From positions 2,657,278 to 2,721,277 of the forward strand of contig CACRXP010000016.1 of assembly GCA_902702965.1 (NCBI GenBank): a DNA stretch of 64,000 bases, given 5' to 3'. Positions 34,385 to 45,594 of the stretch are shown piece by piece (position 1 is the first letter of the stretch; the number at the start of each line of letters is the position of its first letter). The position numbers and the translations under genes were made by a program. Origin of the DNA: Spirometra erinaceieuropaei (lineage: Eukaryota; Platyhelminthes; Cestoda; Diphyllobothriidea; Diphyllobothriidae). The notes under the pieces were generated by a model. It saw only the letters and a program-made list of their open reading frames with translations. It did not search any database and was not told the DNA's origin.

Positions 34385-34652
34385 AGTATTGACCACTTTC
34401 GACTCTGTCCACTATTTCAGGCTAGGACGGGAAAGGGAACGGCCATTCGGTCATTTTAAGCGATACCGAGCCTGTTGGCGTTAATAATCCTCGGTAAAAC
34501 GAAATAACCACGCAGTTCATCGTGAACTGGTCGTCCGAAAATACAGCAAAGTCGTTGGGTACTTTTGTTGAAGAGATAGTTACGGAGGGTGGAAGTTCTC
34601 AGCCATCCCAGTCAAGAGTCGCAGGACTGTGCGGAAGGCCGGTGGAAACCTA
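34385..34652. repeat. Repeat G
   Basis: Matches 59566-59880 (CCATTCGGTCATTTTAAGCG, GCGTTAATAATCCTCGGTAA, AAGAGATAGTTA, GAGTCGCAGGACTGTG). Function unknown. A minus-strand frame in the 59.7-kb copy is not kept open here. Confidence 0.6.
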
Positions 34653-35489
34653 CAGAAGGTGGGCTAATTCATGAAATGTCAACCGAAATTCCGAAATGCG
34701 TTTTCATTTCGAAAAGATTAATTAAGTAGGGTTGTAAAACCGATCAGCCTGCAACATAATTCTATAATAAATCAGTTATGTCAGGATGTCGGCTTCCGAT
34801 AGATGGTAACGTCTTCTTCTTATTTTATACTCGAACGAGGGATAAAGTTCAGTTTTAAAAAGGTTTCTAATTGAGGGACTTTTAGACAAAGTGAAATGGC
34901 CGTTCATAAATCGTCATGTCTCTTCATTGACGAATGTGGCTTGTAAAGTTAACAATTTAGATCAAATCCACTACTAATTTTTATGAAACTTATATGGTTC
35001 TCCTTTATTACCGTAGAGGAATGTGTGGTTTTCCGTACGCGGAAAATATACGGTTTGTAATTTGGAAACCCCGAATCCAAGCGTAACGGGAGAGCGTGTT
35101 CAAACTTATTCGAGAATTGGAAAAGTTTCTGAAAACCGAATTACACAATTCCTTCGAGTATAATATTGGAAGAAGACGCAATTGTCTAACAAATGAGTGA
35201 AAGAATAAATATTTTATGCATGTTTTCCACGAAATATTATTGGACATTTATGGGCATCGAAAATCAATTTAAAAAATTCATGCTAACTAAGTAGTCATTT
35301 TTACTGAGTATAGCTCTTTCATGCAGCCGGAAGGAAGTTCTTTCAAAAGCCGGTATCCTGAGGTAGCTGATATATTATAAAATTATGTTGCAGGCTGATT
35401 GGTTTTACAACCACACTTAATTAATCTTTTCGAAACAAAAACGCATTTGCGAATTTCGGTTTTGATTTCATGAGTCAATCCACCTACAG
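34653..35489. mobile_element. MITE-A, long-inverted-repeat TA element
   Basis: 837 bp. TA then CAGAAGGTGGGCTAATTCAT on the left; right end TCATGAGTCAATCCACCTAC, AG, then TA. Arms share AAAAGATTAATTAAGTAGGG and its inverse. Confidence 0.72.
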
Positions 35490-35835
35490 TATACTGATTG
35501 AGGGACGCTCACCGACCGTCTTTACGAATACACTAGTTCCGTTGTGTCTTTCGGGCTCTCTTGCACAATGGAAAGAGTCAGTTCCGTAAAGACGATCGAT
35601 GAGCGCTTTTCTACCCGTAGAGGAATTGTTCTACATCACTTTCATACCAATAAAATCTAACAATGATTGCCTGTGGTTGATGAGAACAGTATAAGTGGAC
35701 ACATCAAGGAGATAGCGCATCCATTTATTAGCTAATTATGAGCGCTGTGAATCTGCCGTATCACCTTTAATCGCGTGAAATCAGTTCCATTATCTTGACA
35801 GACAGCTTTAACAAATCTTTTAAAAGGACTGCATC
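35490..35835. repeat. SINE A hairpin tail plus repeat F
   Basis: Partner of 33641-33867: GACGCTCACCGACCGTC, CTAGTTCCGTTGTGTCTTTC, CCAATAAAATCTAACAATGA, TGGACACATCAAGGAGATAG. Confidence 0.6.
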
Positions 35836-36440
35836 ATCATACATTGGAACTTTGGCGTATCCTAACCTGCCATTCATGGTGTATGAGGCTGCCGAGTTTG
35901 CTGCTGAAGCTGATCTGAGGACGAATTTCGGATTTTAGTCCTCGGATATATTTACCTTTGAGGACGCGCAGTATGGATACGAACACATATCTGTCCGACT
36001 GAGGAACACCAAACAAATTTTTCCGTAGACTTCCAAACTTTTGTGTGGGATTTCCTGTCTGGTAATTTAAGTGACTTGATTTCCCCAATTTGCATAAAAA
36101 ACAAAAGCGTCTTTTCTCTCCGGCGGTGCTGTTTTTCTAATTTCTTCCACTTCCTGCATTCGATCTGATGAATGATTATCACCCCCTAGTCATGGTTATG
36201 TCAGTAAGCTCTAAATTTGCACGATGACATTCATCCAGCCTGTTGCGTCGACATGAAGTTTGGATCCTGTCACATAGTAACTGACGCTTGCTACACGGAT
36301 TCATTGTACCGTGGCCATTTTAGCAGGGCGTGGCGCAAAACCTGAATGATACACCATGACCAACTGGATAGTGCTCACGTTAACACGGACTTCCCTTCTT
36401 TACAATGATTGAATTTCTCCTCTCAGAGGGAAGAGAAAGG
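35836..36440 (-). other. Unrecognised open frames
   Basis: Two overlapping minus-strand frames (36088-35837 and 36182-35952). The first contains LFGVPQSDRYVFVSILRVLK and looks less random than most frames here, but I recognise no family. No start context, splice signal or partner exon was found. It may be a relic of repeat F or a lone exon. Confidence 0.2.
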
Positions 36441-36449
36441 TGCTTTATT

Positions 36450-36582
36450 ATTCATGACGATATTGTGGAATTCATATTGACCCAACTGTGAAAAACTCGG
36501 CGCCTTGGTGGGATTCGAACCCACGCAATAAGGGGCAGGCTTTAGTACAGCCAGCGCTCTAACCACCTGAGCTACGACGCCC
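36450..36582 (-). mobile_element. tRNA-derived SINE, family B, left arm of a palindrome
   Basis: Reverse strand copy with an intact-looking tRNA head: inverted it reads GTCGTAGCTCAGGTGGTTAG (box A), GGCTGTACTAAAGCC, GTGGGTTCGAATCCCACC (box B). The tail TTTTTCACAGTTGGGTCAAT is present. The putative anticodon loop GTACTAA would give ACT, not a normal tRNA, which supports a SINE. Confidence 0.78.
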
Positions 36583-36701
36583 CGCCAGGTGGTTAGAGCG
36601 CTGGCTGTACTAAAGCCTGCCCCCTTACTGCGTGGGTTCGAATCCCACCGAGGCGCCGAGTTTTTCACAGTTGGGTCAATATGAATTATTCAAAATCTGT
36701 C
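36583..36701 (+). mobile_element. tRNA-derived SINE, family B, right arm of a palindrome
   Basis: Mirror copy of 36450-36582, starting at AGGTGGTTAGAGCGCTGGCT (it lacks the first few bases of the head) and ending in the same tail (CACAGTTGGGTCAATATGAA). The arms differ at only a few bases, so the palindrome is young or maintained. Confidence 0.78.
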
Positions 36702-36792
36702 AAAATATCAATGGATATTTTGGAAAACTGTTCGTTTGACCGGTCTAGATGAAAACACTGCGTCAGTTTGTTGAAAATACTCAAAAAATGTA

Positions 36793-37768
36793 CAATAGGT
36801 GGGCTAACTCATTAAATCTCAACAGACATTCTGAAATGCGTTGCAGTTTCGAAAAAATTACTTAAGTAGGGTTGTAAAACCATTCAGCATGCAGCATAAT
36901 TCTATAATAATTCAGTTACACTATGACGCCGGCTTTCGAACGAAATTCTTTTCGGCTGCATCTAAAAGCCATACTCAGAAAAAAATGACTACTCATGTAG
37001 CATGCATTTGTTTCAGTGATTTCTGACGCTCTTAAAGATTTATTTATATTTCATAGAAAACGTGCATGAAAATATTTATTTTTTTTCTCATTCAGTAGAC
37101 AATTACGTCTTCTTTAAACTTTACACTCGACAAAAGGGTACATTAAGGTTTTAAAGAAGTTTCCAATTGTGATATTTTTAATACCGTGAAATGGCCCTTC
37201 ATAAATCGTCATGTCTCTGTATTTACCAATGTGTCTTGTAAAGCTAACAATGTGGCTCAAATACACTGCTTAATTTTATGAAACCCTCATGGTCTTCTCT
37301 TAATAACGTAGAAAAATGTGTGCTTTTTCGTACGCGGAAAATATAATGCTCGTAGTTTGGAAAATCTGAATGTAAGTGTAGCGGCAGGCCGGGTTAAACA
37401 TTATTTCGGAATTAGAAAGGTTTTACAAAATTAAGTTATACCCTTCCTCCGAGTCAAAATTCATAGAAAACATGATTTTCTACTAAATGATCCAAAAAGT
37501 GAATATTTTTATGGGTGTTTTCCATGAAATATAGTTCAATATTTAAGGACATGGAAAATCAATGGGAAAAATTCATGTTATTTAAGTAGCCATTTTGTCA
37601 GCGTGTACTTTGCGCATAAAGCCCGAAAGTGATTTGTTTAAAAGCGGGCATCCGCAGGTAACTGAATTATTATAGAATTGTGTTGCAAGATCATTGGTTT
37701 TACAACCCTACTTAATCAATTTTTTCGAAATGAAAACGCATTTCGGAACCTATGTTGAGATTTCATGA
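36793..37768. mobile_element. MITE-A, long-inverted-repeat TA element
   Basis: TA then CAATAGGTGGGCTAACTCAT at the left. The right arm ends at GTTGAGATTTCATGA, where repeat C begins, so the outer 20-odd bases are lost. Arms share ATTACTTAAGTAGGGTTGTA and its inverse. Confidence 0.7.
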
Positions 37769-37905
37769 CCGTCGTTACCGATGATGACCACCGTGTGTTT
37801 TACAGCAAGGTAGGAGCAGTAAAGGTGGCTTGTGCGTGAATTAGTTTAAAGTTTACAGAGCATCTACTGTGCTCTTTCATCCTACTCCCAATCCACAGGT
37901 AGTCA
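37769..37905 (+). repeat. Dispersed repeat C
   Basis: GTCGTTACCGATGATGACCA, CCGTGTGTTTTACAGCAAGG, GTGAATTAGTTTAAAG, GAGCATCTACTG. Confidence 0.6.
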
Positions 37906-37924
37906 CAAAACGACCAACAGGGTA

Positions 37925-38070
37925 TGCAGAATAAGGGTCCCGACAAATGCAAGGGATTGGACATTTCCGACTCATTAACCGTCATCAGTCAGGCATAGTC
38001 AACCGGCATTCGAACCCGAGATCCTCGGCCATTGAGTCAAAAGATCTACTAACTGAGCCACGGGTCGCAG
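37925..38070 (-). mobile_element. tRNA-derived SINE, family A variant
   Basis: Reverse strand: CCCGACAAATGCAAGGGATT, CGACTCATTAACCGTCATCA, then an inverted head with box B GGTTCGAATGCC and box A GTGGCTCAGTTAGTAG. Confidence 0.65.
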
Positions 38071-38071
38071 T

Positions 38072-38920
38072 ATCTGATCTAGCCCATGACATTTTAGCCG
38101 AACTCGGCAAAAGTGTTTCCGATTAAAAAGCATTTTCCATGTGGGGTTGTAGTATTGATTTTCGCGCAGCTTGCCACCAGGATAATTCAGTCGCGCCGGA
38201 ATGCCGGTTGTTTTTGATGAGCTTCTTTTCGGCCGACTCAGAAAACCAAACGGGGTAAAAAAAGGCTACTTGAGTGGTACGAATTTGTCCTATTGATTTC
38301 CGATAAACTTCTAAATTTAATTACGTTTTGTGGAAAACACGCACAGAATCGTACTTTTGCACTCATTTGGTAGCAAATTACGCTGTCTATAAGGAAAGAT
38401 GGTTTTCGGCTACAGAAAATTTTAGTTCTTAATAACTGTAAACCCAAGCCGTAACTGCGCTGGCGTTTAGGGTTCCCAAACCACAAGTTGCTTGCATTGT
38501 GTAGAAAGAAAAAGGTACCACGTAGACCCTACAAGAGTTTGTAATGGATGCTGACCATTTAACATGCTTCATACGCTGCATTAGTATGTTAAGGCACAGA
38601 TTAGGCAATGCCATTTAAATGGGCATTTCACGGGCTTGCAACGTCTCTTATTTGAAGGTCCTTTAAGCGAAGAAAATACACCCAGTTTTCAAGTATAAGC
38701 GTTAAGGCAAACGTAACCGACTTCCGAATGAGAATAGGAAGGAATATATGTTTGTGTATGCCTTTTATAAAATATATCTGAGCCTATAGGGGCATTAAAA
38801 GTAAGCTAAAATTATGCAATTTAAACAGCAAAGTTAGCTAACTTTTTATTTCCATGCGGCCGGATGCAAGTGCATTAAAATTTCAGCACCCCGCCGTGGC
38901 TTAATTATCTAGAAATTACA
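38072..38920. mobile_element. MITE-B, strongly diverged
   Basis: The left half is recognisable (TGACATTTTAGCCGAA, GTGGGGTTGTAGTATTGATT, CTCATTTGGTAGCAAATTA). The right arm is badly decayed. Confidence 0.45.
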
Positions 38921-38929
38921 CTATGTAGT

Positions 38930-41160
38930 CTAACTCATAAATCCTGATGATGGAAATTGAGACGACCAATTTTGAACAGCTAGAATGCTGCACATTTTGC
39001 TTCTTCGGCTAGCCTTTACCGGGAAGCGTCGTTTTTGTACTCAAATCGTGTTTAAAAATAATTTTGTCTGTCCAAACTTTTACAGCTTTGGTCGAAAGTC
39101 CGCATTACCTTATCTTACGCCGTTGTTATGTGCTAATGCCTATTTTTAACTTAGTTTGCGCAACCGCGACTGGTTTTAAGGAAATGGAGTCAGTCAGTCA
39201 GTGTATTTGAGGGAAATAGGCTTACGCCTTTGAACTCCCTATTTGTACATAAAAAATCGATAAACAAGCAAAAATGTGAAGAAACATCCAGCATTAAGTG
39301 AATGCATACATTGATTCACATATGTCACTAGTCACATGGTTAAAAAGTCACATAGTCCGCTTGTTGCTGCAGCATATATCTGTCAAGGCGACATTTAAAT
39401 GTCTCCACAGATTGAGACATAACAACCGTCTCGGGCAGGTTATTCCACGGTTCCAGGACACGGTTGGAGAAGAAATATTTTCTCACATTCAGTCTACCCT
39501 GTGGCACACGTAGCTTGAAGGGATGTCCCCGGAGGTGAGTTGTGGTGGCGAGTTGGAAAAAGTCATCGCACCGAAGGGCACAATCCAAGCCGCGCACGAT
39601 ACGGAAAGCTTGTATCATGTCTCCGCGCAACTGCCTATAACTCAGAGGATAGAGATTAAGGTTAGTTAAGCGGATCTCGTATGGCAGTGCACTTTGACCT
39701 CTTACTAATTTTGTGGCTCGCCTCTGCACCCGTTCGAGCAGATCGTAATCCTGGTGCGTCCACGGTCTCCAGGCCTGAATTGCATATTCGAGATGGGGCC
39801 TTATAAACGTGCCGAAGACTTTGGTGAAGCAGTCTTCATCGAAAACTACGAATGCCCGCTTGATGGCATATAGCATTGACGTTGCGGCCTTGGCCGCCTT
39901 ACAGCATTGTGTAGAAGGCTTTAGGCTGTCTACAACCCAAACTCCGAGATCTTTCTGAGTTTCTGCTTCTCGGAGTGGCATTCCGTTCAGATGGTATTGC
40001 CGCGTACTAGGGCTCTGATTTCCGAGGCGCAGAATGGTGCATTTGTTCAAATTGAAGGACAAGAGCCATCTGCGGGACCACTCGTCCAACCGACAAAGAT
40101 TTTCTTGGAAGTTGGTCTCATCGGCAGCATTCTGGATGACTTTCCTGATTTTTATGTCGTCCGCAAACATAGCACAATCACAGTCCAACCCATCTACGCA
40201 ATCATTGATGAACGAGAGAAAGAGAGTTGGTCCGAGCACCGAGCCTTGTGGGACCCCACTCTCTATGAATGTGCACCTTGATTGCTGTTGTTCTACGCAG
40301 ACAATTTGGGAGTGGCCGACAAGGAAATTTTCGATCCATTTGAGAAGTTTGCCACCGATGCCCATAATTCTCAACTTGTGTAGGAGACACTGTCAAATGC
40401 CTTCCGAAAATTAATATAGGCAACATGCACGGTGTGTTTTGCGTCCAGTGCTCGTGTCCAACTTTGCATTATGTATAGCAAGTTCGTAACACATGATCTT
40501 CCCCTACGGAAACCATATTGTGTATTGGACAAGAGGTTGTGGGTTTCCAAGTAAGCCAAGTAAACCAAATATAACGTGTCACACTCGGAAATTAATCTTC
40601 TTACCATGCAAATCAGATAAAGCAAGGCAAAGGCAAGCAGGTTATTTTCCGAAAATCAGATAATTTATCGTTTTAAAAAATCAGATTTGCAGTAGCAACG
40701 CCTACTAACGACGCATTGTTTAAGCATACTGATGCTTGCCTGTCGTTTGCAAATCCTCAGTAACTTACCGCTTACAGCTTTCCATAATGTGGCTATTGAA
40801 GTATACGGTATAACACTTTTTGTATGGTCTTATTTTTACTAATGCGTAATTTAGAAACATGACGAGTGAAAGATTAGTCGTTATAGCGGTATCTGTGTAT
40901 TTATAAGGCCATTTTGTTGTGCATGGGCAATCTCAGAACGGAGTAAAAAAGTAAAATAGCAAAAAAGACTGCAATACGTAGGAAAAGTGAGTTAATTCAT
41001 TTGCAAGAGGATACTTATAACAAATTACCAGGGGAAGGAAGAAGCCGGCCAGACGTCTCAAATTTTACCCTATGTTAGCTGACCTTGGGTGAAGATGAAA
41101 CATGCCAATATCCGTCAGCAAAACACCAGGGTAAAACACATCTTAGAGAGAAGCTCACAA
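38930..41160 (+). repeat. Old tandem duplication, unit 1 (with LINE insert)
   Basis: Landmarks shared in order with 41165-42950: AATTGAGACGACCA, GGCTAGCCT, GTTTAAAAATAATTTTGTC, GCAGGTTATTTT, CGCAATAACT-like, GTGGCTAT, ACTAATGCGTAATTTAGAAA, GGCAATCTCAGAACG. The LINE at 39187-40640 lies inside. Sequence divergence is considerable, so the duplication is old. Confidence 0.6.
39187..40640 (-). pseudogene. 5'-truncated CR1/Jockey-like LINE reverse transcriptase
   Basis: Minus strand. The first frame (40625-40371) reads NLLSNTQYGFRRGRSCVTNL and then AYINFRKAFDSVSYT (RT motif A, Asp present). A one-base frameshift near 40380 leads to the second frame (344 codons, to 39340): LRIMGIGGKLLKWIENFL, ESGVPQGSVLGPTLFL (motif B), AMFADDIKI (motif C, both Asp present), then the thumb and a C-terminal region with WRPWTHQDYDLLERVQRRAT and ending LQQQADYVTF. 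The 3' untranslated region runs to about 39187 and ends in an ACTG repeat, as CR1-like LINEs do. The N-terminal RT, endonuclease and ORF1 are missing. Only one frameshift was seen, so this is the least decayed coding relic here. Confidence 0.9.
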
Positions 41161-41164
41161 GAGA

Positions 41165-42950
41165 ACGCTTTTTTTATCTGGCGAAAATTGAGACGACCAG
41201 TTGTGGATAACTAAAATGTTGCACCTTCTACTGATTCGCCTAGCCTATTCCGGAAAATGTCCTTCCTGAGTACACAGTATACTTGTAAATAATTTTATCA
41301 ATCAAAATATCTAAAAATGTTGGCGGAAGTCTACGTTATCTTGCATGCCGTTGGTGTTCTATGCTAAAAACCAAAAGAACCTAGGTTGGTTCATCCGCGT
41401 GTTTTTAATGAATAGAGAATGACATACAGTTTTAGCCAAAAGTCTGGAATGCGTTTTTCATTACGAAGGATTGCTTAAGTGGGGTTGTTATACTACTTAT
41501 CATACAGCAGAAGCCTATAACATTTCGGACTTGCCAGGAGGACCGCTTTTAGATTCACTTATTTTGACCTTCTGCAGATACAATGTTCGGTATAAACTGA
41601 CTACTTAAGTAGCATGCATTTTCCCATTGATTTTCGATGGTCTTATAAATTCAAATATATTTTGTAGAAAACGTGCACAAGAATATGCTTTATTTTGCTC
41701 ATTTGGTAGGAAATCACATTGCTTTTATATTTTATGCCCAAGGAAATTGTGTATTTAGGTTTTAAAAAAGTTTCTCAATTCCTGAATAATTTTCAGACTG
41801 AGTTGCCATTTTACCAGCTCTTAGTAATTTCAGTCTGCAGGATGCATGCTTTTTGTGCAAGAAAAATCATATATCCCTCTATGCCTATAAGTAGATACCA
41901 CACAGATTTAATGAAATTTTGCAATGGATTCGGACAGTGTTAAGGAGTATTTGTAATCGAGCATGTGCGGTCTTGCATGCATAGTTATCGCATGGTCTTA
42001 AAAATCTCATAATTAGAAACTTTTTTAAAACCTGAATATACACTTTCTTCGGGCATAAAATATGAAGGCAATGTGTTTTCCTACCAAATGAGCAAAAAAA
42101 CACATTTTATGCACGCTTTCTGTAAAATATAATTGACTTTATAAGATTATCGAAAATTAATAGGAAAAATGTACGCTAATTAGTAGTCAGTTTTTACCGA
42201 GCGTGATTTCTGCAGGAGGTCAAAAATAAGTGCATTCAAAAGCCGACATCTAGGCGAGTACAAAATGATATACGGTTGTGCTGCAAGATAATCACTATAA
42301 CAACCCCAATTAAGTAATCATTCTTAATCGAAAACGCATTCCAGAATTTCGGCGAATCTTTCAAATGATAGGTCACGCACTGTAAACCCAAACTTATCAA
42401 ATAGAACTTGCTGTGCTTGAAAGTTTATTTTTTTCTATTCACCACGTAAATTTCATGCAGCAAGATGTAAACGCGCAGGTTATTTTTAGAAACCCAAACG
42501 TTTTGTGGATTTTAAAGCGTCATATTTGCAAATTCGTGTGATCTCATGCCCTAAAACGCGGTAGTAACGCCTTTTGTCAGTTCTCTTTAGATGTACTGAT
42601 ATTTTCCTGCTCTTTGAGAATACGCAATAACTAACCGCTAAAAGACCTTTTACAAAGTGGCTATGTTACCTTTAAAGCTCACGGTGTAATAGTTTTTGTG
42701 TGATTTAGTTTCCGCTAATGTGTAATATAGAAACGCAACGGGCAGAAAATTAGTATTTTCCGCTCTGTTGTGCGCTGGCAATCTTAGAACGGGTCCCCAA
42801 TGTTAAAAAAACATAGAAAAAAAGCTTCCGATATGGAGAGTTCTCTCATTTTTGCAGTTAAATGTTCCCCAATTTCCACTGAAGGGAAAAAGCCGACCAA
42901 ACATTCCAATTTTTTCCTTCACTTAACCTTGGAAAAAGGCAAATTAAGCA
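41165..42950 (+). repeat. Old tandem duplication, unit 2 (with MITE-B insert)
   Basis: Partner of 38930-41160; see landmarks there. The MITE-B at 41427-42382 interrupts it close to the place where the LINE interrupts unit 1. Confidence 0.6.
41427..42382. mobile_element. MITE-B with TA target duplication
   Basis: 956 bp. TA directly flanks both ends (41425-41426 and 42383-42384). The right end is GGTCACGCACTG; the left is diverged after CAGT. Arms share GAAGGATTGCTTAAGTGGGG and the inverse CCCCAATTAAGTAATC. The surrounding duplication unit 1 gives an approximate empty site. Confidence 0.75.
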
Positions 42951-44213
42951 GACATCCGTCGGAGCAGCACCCAATTAAAGCGCTTTTGTCAACAGGTACG
43001 CTTAAAAAATATCCTATTTTACAGATTTTTTATAAACACCACTTAAATACATGAATAACATCTGATTATTTTTAACTTTTTATGAGTATTGCACTTTTCA
43101 TTACAGTGGTATTTTTTCACTTTCCAGGGCACACGTTTAAGAACTGCTTTCAGTTCTTACCGAGCATCCTGTGCCTACTCACCAGTTTCTACGCCACAAA
43201 AATATATTTGTCTCTTAATTAAAGAGGACAAAATGTTCTTGCGCTTTCTCAAAGAAAAATAGTTGCGAGTCTCTGAAAAGAGGACTCGGGGCCCTCTAAC
43301 GCCAAACGACTACTATTCAAGGAAGCTGTATGCTCTGCAAATACATGTTTGCCTAATTGTTGAGATCATTTGTGTTTGGGGTTTGCTAATGACCTTCGTT
43401 AGACAACGCATCTACTGAAAACAGTATTTTGCAGGCTCTAACAACGAAGATCAAAGCCTTCTAAAAACTGCCCTAATCTGCCATATGCAAACACCATTTA
43501 CCCTCGCGTTAGAAAAACTCTACGGGAAGTATAACTTGGCAAAGTGCTTCCTTTTTCGCATTAATATGTTAATTACATTGGTAAAAGCAAGAATTTTTGA
43601 GGCAAGCTCACATCCTCCCTGCTTCCCTCCCCCAAATCCACATATCCGTATCTGCATCCCTCTCTTCCCATGAGAGCAAGAAAATGAAACATCCACAAAA
43701 TATAGTTTAATTTTAACGCTCACGGCTACATTTTTTGAAGTTCAATTTCGAAACTGATCGTTGCCCCAGCGTCGGTTATGTTCCTTCTTTCAAATATACC
43801 TACATAACGCAGATGTGACAAATAGGCAGGTCCTTACAGCGATGAAACCACCTTATCTCCACACCACCGTTGTGTATGAAGGCCAAAATTTGGCAAGCCT
43901 TCAGTTGTAGATTTTATTACTCTATTTTAGCTCTGATAAGGGACGTTTTATTTTAAATTCTAAAAGCGAGGCCATGATAAAATCGCCTTTAGATCTCCTA
44001 ACCCCGCCCCTCCCGTCAACCGCCCTGCTTATTGCTACACATGTTTCACCCCAGTGCCATAAATATTTGCCTCTGGTCAACAAAAAGGGAATATTTTTGA
44101 GTACACTTTGGTGGTGAGGAGTACTCCGACTAGAAGCAATTAAGTTTTATGCAGAAGGAATACCAAAAAGAACTGTCGCTAGACGACTGCCCACAAGGGC
44201 TGTCAATTGGAGT
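42951..44213. other. No recognised feature
   Basis: AT-rich non-coding sequence; short frames only. Confidence 0.4.
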
Positions 44214-44219
44214 TCCGTG

Positions 44220-45045
44220 GAAATACGAGGGAATTTCTGGTAACAATCTGGAGATGGCACCCAAAAAAATCCGTTACCTAGAAATAATACCTTTAACAGT
44301 GGGCTCAAACGCCTTCTGGCTATATCAGCGGTTGCAGGCCTACTTTCACGCGCAACTTTGACTTCCCGCGACGGCCTAACATGGGCTGGCCGAACGAACA
44401 TCGCAGGAGGTTACATGGACGATGGCCGCTGTTACCCAACCTTCCCCATCGTTACACACGTACACCTGAATATAAGGCATACATTCGCATTATGGCAGTT
44501 TATTACAAAACAAAATCACTTTTAAATAGGATAAGTCTGCACAACATGGTACAGGAACAGTTCCCAGGCATTTGTCAAAGACATGGCATTGAGGCCAAAC
44601 CAAAGACGATACTGTACTTTGTCTGTATGAGTCCACACAGCTCGACCAAATACAGGGCCTCCCTCGTGGAGTTTCCTTTTCAGTCTACTCCAGTATGCCT
44701 CAATGGCATTGGTGTGTCGTCCGGTGGTAGGGTCCTTGAAGTCCTTTGAGTGGTTAACAGAGAAGTCTAGATAATCTTCTGCGGGGAGACGATTGTACGC
44801 CTTCCACTCGTTCGTTACCACTATACTGCCTTTTGCGATCCATTTTGTAATAACGGAACGGAGAGCGGGCCAGCTTCGATCATTCACCTGTTCGAATAAG
44901 GCTTTCTGTCGGTTAGTATCGTACATCATGACCAGCCTCCGCCCATAAAATCCCTATTACCACCTGTCCCGTAAGACAGGCCGCTTTGGTTAGGCGGATT
45001 TTTTTGGTGCCATCTCCCGATTGTTACCGAATTTCTTTCTTCAGA
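44220..45045 (-). mobile_element. Merlin (IS1595/ISXO2-like) transposon, deleted copy
   Basis: Minus-strand frame 44929-44522 (135 codons) is the C-terminal part of a DDE transposase: GSIVVTNEWKAYNRL (family usually has S/T-D-EWKAY, so the second catalytic Asp is Asn here), then VNHSKDFKDP, then GRHTNAIEAYWSRLKRKL, which carries the catalytic Glu and the diagnostic HTN-IE-W block. Ends are inverted: GGTAACAATCTGGAGATGGC at 44239 and GCCATCTCCCGATTGTTACC at 45012. The N-terminal half with the first Asp is missing, and a MITE1 fragment (44938-44985) sits between the frame and the right end. Probably inactive. Confidence 0.85.
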
Positions 45046-45399
45046 TTGGTCCACGCCCCTGCTACCTCAAGTGACTGTTTTACGGTTTGCTATTGCGCTG
45101 GGAATCTGCGCTCAACTACTTTTAATTAATTAGAAAATCGTATAATCCGTGGAGCATGCAGAAGGTATCAACTCCACCCAGGAAGATATAATCATAAAAC
45201 TGTAAAAAGCGTGGACGCTTACCCTTCTGGATTCGAACTTCTGGTCCTTTACGATGCAGGATTATGCAGTTTTAAGGTGATGTATTGAGAGATCCTGTGG
45301 CGGCTTTAGCGGTGGTTGTACTTGGCGCCACCACAATCGGATCAAGCCTCGAGAAGAGACTACTACTACTCAATAGTTCGATCATCGTTGCCAAAGGCG
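45046..45399. other. No recognised feature
   Basis: Nothing recognised. Confidence 0.4.
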
Positions 45400-45560
45400 T
45401 CACCGTTTACATCACACCATGGCGGACGCGATGAGAGTGACTTGTGCAGCATCCACCGCACTCTCTCCTCCATCATGCATCTCATCCGGGCACCAAGAAA
45501 GACTCAAGGAGACCGGAGGCAGGATCAAACTCTGAGTCGCTGGACCAGGCGGCAGTGGCT
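45400..45560 (+). repeat. Dispersed repeat C
   Basis: GTGACTTGTGCAGCATCCAC, CGCACTCTCTCCTCC, GGAGACCGGAGGCAGGATCA. Confidence 0.6.
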
Positions 45561-45594
45561 ACTGGCGAGGAAGCCAGAGCAAGTGTTGACGGTG

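Noticed and set aside
35837..36182. A host exon encoding LFGVPQSDRYVFVSIL
   Set aside because: No recognisable family, no splice sites I can support, and flanking repeat F on the same side.
36497..36668. A functional tRNA gene pair
   Set aside because: The head folds like a tRNA, but the anticodon stem has a mismatch, the implied ACT anticodon is unusual, and the same head-tail unit recurs, so these are SINEs.
38943..38970. CTGATGATGGAAATTGAGACGA as a hammerhead core
   Set aside because: No GAAAC with a helix II partner follows; it is part of the duplicated unit at 38.9 and 41.2 kb.
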